Source: an uncultured bacterium
Lineage (GTDB): Bacteria > Pseudomonadota > Gammaproteobacteria > Burkholderiales > Burkholderiaceae_D
DNA: 30,821 nt
Direction of reading: 5' to 3'
Assembly: GCA_903872555.1 (NCBI GenBank)
Contig: CAIQLE010000094.1
Location: 1 to 30,821 of the forward strand
Both the position numbers and the translations under genes were made by a program. How positions within the stretch are numbered: the first letter of the stretch is position 1; every line of letters begins with the position of its first letter. This document shows, piece after piece, positions 27,604-30,821 of this stretch. Below the pieces are notes generated by a model. It made no database searches, was not told where the DNA came from, and saw only the letters and a list, made by a program, of their open reading frames with translations.

Positions 27604-30345
27604 TCAGCGACTGATTATTGCAGCCCAAAGTGAAATGACTGCTTTGCATGCATCTTCTACGCTCTGTCTGTCCACCCGAGCACGGTCTTCTCCCCTGAGC
27701 CGAATCTGATGCTGCAGTTTGCGGAATTGGCGATAGGCATCAGCCACCTGGCCGGCCAGCGCCGCGTCAATCAAAGCAAGCTGACCCGCGAGTCTGAGCA
27801 GTGCGATATTGCCGATGTCGGCACTCAGCTGAGGATGGGCACTTGCATGCGCCAGCACCAGATACTGGACGATGAATTCAATATCAATCATGCCGCCGGC
27901 GTCATGTTTCAGGTCGAATAAATCCGAGCGGTTCGGGTGCGCTTCATGCATGCGTTGACGCATGCTGAGAATTTCTTCTCTGAGCTTTTTTGTATCGCGA
28001 GGCTGTTGCAGCAGATCCGTGCGTAGCGCTTCAAAGCGTGAGCCTATACCTGCATCACCGGCGCAGAAGCGTGCGCGGGTCAAGGCCTGATGTTCCCAGA
28101 CCCAGGCCGACTGACGCTGGTATTTTTCGAAGGCAGCGAATGAAGAAACCAGCAGACCGCTGGCACCGTCGGGGCGCAGAGCGATATCAATGTCGAACAA
28201 AATACCGGCTGGTGTGTGACTGGTCATCCACGTGATAAAGCGTTGCGCCAGCTTGGCGTAAATGGCGGGGGCTTCCTGATCGTCGTCGTCATACAAAAAA
28301 ATAACATCCAGATCGGAGGCATAGCCTAATTCTTTGCCGCCTAATTTTCCGTAAGCGATGACGGCGAATGCAGGCTGCTCACGATGCCGCTGCGTCAGGG
28401 TTTGCCAGACTGCATTCAGCGTGGCCGCAACCAGTACGTCCGCCAGTAAAGACAAATGATCGGCCAGTCTCTCTACGCTCAGAAGACCACCCAGATCCTG
28501 TGCCAGCAAACGAAATAATTGCGCATGATGCTGCTCGCGCAGCACGTCCATCTGGCGTTCGGTGTCACCGCTGAAGTCTGCGAGATGCTCATTGCATTCA
28601 AAGGCGAAGGCGGGCCAGTCGGGAGTGGCATTCAGGCTGGCATCATCCAGCAGTTCATCCATCAGCACCGGATGCCGTGTCAGATACTGGGCTGCCCACT
28701 CGCTGGCTGCCATCATGCGTATGACGCGTTTCAGCGCATGTGGATATTCTGTCAGCAGTGAGAGATAGGCAGAGCGGCGCACGATGGCCTGAAAAAAATC
28801 TATCAGTCGGTTGAGTGTCGCTGAACTGGAGCCACCTTCATTTGCCACCATAGGCAGAGCCGAGCGAAGTAATGCTTGCAACTGAATTTTTCTTGCTTCT
28901 GACAGGGATTGCACGCGTGCTGAACGCCAGCTGCTGAGCAGGCGCTGAGCCGAATGGGGTGCGTCATCAAAAGCCAGTGAGCCCAGATAAGCTGTTAGCG
29001 TTGCTTCATCCACGTCCTCCAGCACCGGTGCCGGGCTGATGGAGGATTCGTCTTCATCGCGTACCGTTTTATCTTCAAAGATGGCGTCGAATTGCTGCGT
29101 CACCCATAAGCTGCAGGTTTCAAAGGCTAGTCTCAGCTCGGCAGGGTCAGCGTAGGCCATCATGCCTGCAATGATGCGCTGATCTTCTTCGCTGGCAGGT
29201 AAGACATGCGACTGGGCATCATCCAGATACTGTATGCGGTGCTCCAGATCGCGCAGGAAACGGTAGGAGCTCTGCAGGCGTTCTACGATGTCAGCGGAGA
29301 GTAATTTTTTTTCAGCCAGCGTGTTCAGCGTCTTGCGTGTCGAGCGCTCACGCAGGGCAGGATCACGACCACCTCGTATCAGCTGAAAGACTTGGGCAAG
29401 GAATTCGATTTCACGGATGCCGCCCCGTCCCAGTTTGACGTTCACCACGCGTTCGGGATGACGTGTTTCCTGTCGCAGCACCTCGGCTCTGATCTGGGCA
29501 TGCATGCTGCGCAAGGCATGGATGGCGCCGAAATCAAGATAGCGCCGGTAGACAAAGGGCTGAACCATGGCATACAGGGCTGCCACATCATCGACATTGC
29601 CTGTCAGTGCCCGTGCCTTGACCCAGGCATAGCGCTCCCATTCGCGGCCATCGCTGACCAGATAGGCTTCAAGCATCGCAAAGCTTGCTGCCAGCGGACC
29701 GGATCCGCCATGCGGTCGCAGCGCCATATCAACGCGAAAGCTAAAACCGTCTTCAGTGATCTCGGCAATATCAGCGATCAGCTTCTTGCCCAGCCTCGTA
29801 AAGAATTCATGATTCGACAAGGGGCGCTGGTCCTCGTGCGACTGGCGTGTTTCTCCGCCTTCGGGATAAAGGAAGATGAGGTCAATGTCAGAAGAGACAT
29901 TCAGTTCCCCGCCACCCAGCTTGCCCATGCCAACCACGATCATCTCCTGCGGCAGCCCAGACTCTTCGCCTATGGGTACGCCATGCAGTTCGCACAGCGA
30001 TGCGTAACGATCATCCAGATGGGTTTTGACAGCAAACTCGGCAAATTCAGAAATAGCCGTCAGCACTTCAGCCAGATCGGCGCGACCATCCAGATCACGC
30101 ACTATGATGGCGCTGACCAGGAGATTGCGTAGCCGGCGCATGGCAGCGGCCAGGGATGTGGTTAAGTTCGGGAGAGGTGCAGGCAGGCGATCGCGCTGTT
30201 CTTGCAGCAGCCGGGCAAAATCGAGCTGGGCAAGCGATAATCCTGTAAGTCGTTCAAGTTCAGCGGCTCGGGCAGGATCGGCAGCCAGCCAGCGTAGTAC
30301 AAAACGGGATGCATGCGCGTGGTTCAAAGAAGTATTTGTGCTCAT
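27604..30345 (-). CDS. glnE: Glutamine synthetase adenylyltransferase/deadenylylase
   Basis: 913 residues from the ATG at 30345 (MSTNTSLNHAHASRFVLRWL). The open frame goes on to 30579, but that would overlap the divergent gene and has no family similarity. Two nucleotidyltransferase modules are visible: GMGKLGGGELNVSSDIDLIF near 138-160, the deadenylylating half, and AYGKLGGKELGYASDLDVIF near 662-685, the adenylylating half. Each is followed by a helical regulatory part (GRGGIREIEFLAQVFQL and AGGMIDIEFIVQYLVL). The enzyme switches glutamine synthetase off and on in response to PII and glutamine. glnA and glnB are not in the window. Confidence 0.95.
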   Translation of the reverse strand: MSTNTSLNHAHASRFVLRWLAADPARAAELERLTGLSLAQLDFARLLQEQRDRLPAPLPNLTTSLAAAMRRLRNLLVSAIIVRDLDGRADLAEVLTAISEFAEFAVKTHLDDRYASLCELHGVPIGEESGLPQEMIVVGMGKLGGGELNVSSDIDLIFLYPEGGETRQSHEDQRPLSNHEFFTRLGKKLIADIAEITEDGFSFRVDMALRPHGGSGPLAASFAMLEAYLVSDGREWERYAWVKARALTGNVDDVAALYAMVQPFVYRRYLDFGAIHALRSMHAQIRAEVLRQETRHPERVVNVKLGRGGIREIEFLAQVFQLIRGGRDPALRERSTRKTLNTLAEKKLLSADIVERLQSSYRFLRDLEHRIQYLDDAQSHVLPASEEDQRIIAGMMAYADPAELRLAFETCSLWVTQQFDAIFEDKTVRDEDESSISPAPVLEDVDEATLTAYLGSLAFDDAPHSAQRLLSSWRSARVQSLSEARKIQLQALLRSALPMVANEGGSSSATLNRLIDFFQAIVRRSAYLSLLTEYPHALKRVIRMMAASEWAAQYLTRHPVLMDELLDDASLNATPDWPAFAFECNEHLADFSGDTERQMDVLREQHHAQLFRLLAQDLGGLLSVERLADHLSLLADVLVAATLNAVWQTLTQRHREQPAFAVIAYGKLGGKELGYASDLDVIFLYDDDDQEAPAIYAKLAQRFITWMTSHTPAGILFDIDIALRPDGASGLLVSSFAAFEKYQRQSAWVWEHQALTRARFCAGDAGIGSRFEALRTDLLQQPRDTKKLREEILSMRQRMHEAHPNRSDLFDLKHDAGGMIDIEFIVQYLVLAHASAHPQLSADIGNIALLRLAGQLALIDAALAGQVADAYRQFRKLQHQIRLRGEDRARVDRQSVEDACKAVISLWAAIISR

Positions 30346-30474
30346 GGGGCGAGGAATCGCGGCAGAATTGGCGTGGCTCAGGCTGACTTGCGGATATGAT
30401 AACGATAATACGAGGGACGGGATGCGATTGCACGGAACAGCGCATGTCGAATCCTGAAAAAACATTGCCGACAC

Positions 30475-30821
30475 ATGTCGACTCATCACATCGAAACTGA
30501 TCGTATCAGACAAAACCTGTTGAAACGGTGGCGCGTACTGGCCACTGCCTATGACAAGGTCAATCACATCACCCACCATGCCCTGAGCTGGCTGGTTGTG
30601 TTTCTGCTCGTCTTGTATTTCGCGTTTTGCGGCGTTTTTTTATCCCTGCGTTATCTGGTTCTGCCTCACATCGATAACTACAAACCGGAAGTTGAACAGC
30701 TGGCGAGTCGTTTCATTCAACGGCCCGTCACGATTAATGGCATCTATGCCAGCTGGCGCGGCCTGAATCCGCATCTGAGGCTGGACAATGTGGTGATCCA
30801 CAATAATCTGGGTGAGCGGGC
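30475..30821 (+). CDS. YhdP-family AsmA-like envelope protein, 3' end outside window
   Basis: First 115 or so residues of a long gene running off the right edge, too incomplete for the ORF track length rules but open throughout. From the ATG at 30475 it reads a short charged tail, one hydrophobic segment (ALSWLVVFLLVLYFAFCG, about residues 38-58) and then RYLVLPHIDNYKPEVEQLA, RPVTINGIYASWRGLNPHLR and LDNVVIH. This is the start of the YhdP/TIGR02099 family of inner-membrane-anchored AsmA-like proteins, which bridge the envelope and help move phospholipid outward. The glnE-yhdP divergent pair is common in betaproteobacteria. No clear ribosome site before the ATG. Confidence 0.8.
   Translation, partial: MSTHHIETDRIRQNLLKRWRVLATAYDKVNHITHHALSWLVVFLLVLYFAFCGVFLSLRYLVLPHIDNYKPEVEQLASRFIQRPVTINGIYASWRGLNPHLRLDNVVIHNNLGER

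Noticed and set aside
30026..30457. 143-residue plus-strand frame at the 5' end of glnE
   Set aside because: Antisense shadow of glnE with Arg/Ser-rich low-complexity translation and no family features.
30346..30579. Longer N terminus of GlnE
   Set aside because: Would overlap the divergent YhdP-family gene and does not resemble GlnE.

Overview
The window reads as a stretch of chromosome from a betaproteobacterium of the order Burkholderiales, most likely Oxalobacteraceae (an Undibacterium- or Herminiimonas-like organism). This rests on protein style, on neighbourhoods such as murJ/rpsT, clpSA beside a cold-shock gene and ribF-ileS-lspA-coaBC, and on a moderate GC content judged by eye. The family assignment is an inference. 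Nearly all genes are intact core genes. I see no phage, insertion sequence, CRISPR array or rRNA.

Left part (1-2800): the 3' part of an exported cupin gene overlaps a gene for a small exported protein of the surface-adhesin E type. A two-gene unit follows: a small PAS protein that aligns almost without gaps to photoactive yellow protein (PYP), including the chromophore cysteine, then a PAS-PAS-GGDEF diguanylate cyclase. This pair is the most interesting item here, because it suggests a blue-light (or other ligand) sensor feeding into c-di-GMP. A tRNA-Arg(CCU) gene on the minus strand closes the segment.

Middle part (2970-14100): uup (ABC-F ATPase) converges on a SirB1-family gene that overlaps murJ. 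Divergent from murJ is rpsT with a clear promoter and terminator. A DUF192 exported protein gene is flanked on both sides by degenerate AGTCTTT/GACTCT repeats, including a 13-bp tandem array. Then come rluE, icd (with a perfect 14-bp palindrome in its leader), a cold-shock gene, and divergent from that the clpS-clpA operon with an ATGA overlap.

Right part (14200-22330): a compact minus-strand operon ribF-ileS-lspA-coaBC-dut ending in a PDZ-M48 lipoprotein protease gene, with rsmE upstream. Divergent from rsmE are tkt and gap (Calvin/pentose phosphate/glycolysis enzymes).

Far right (25700-30821): a minus-strand trio of lipoproteins (CsgG-like, DUF4810, DUF799/GNA1162-like) lies downstream of glnE. 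Divergent from glnE is the 5' end of a YhdP-family (AsmA-like) gene that runs off the window. Noncoding stretches hold simple hairpin terminators, a few recognisable promoters and the repeats described.
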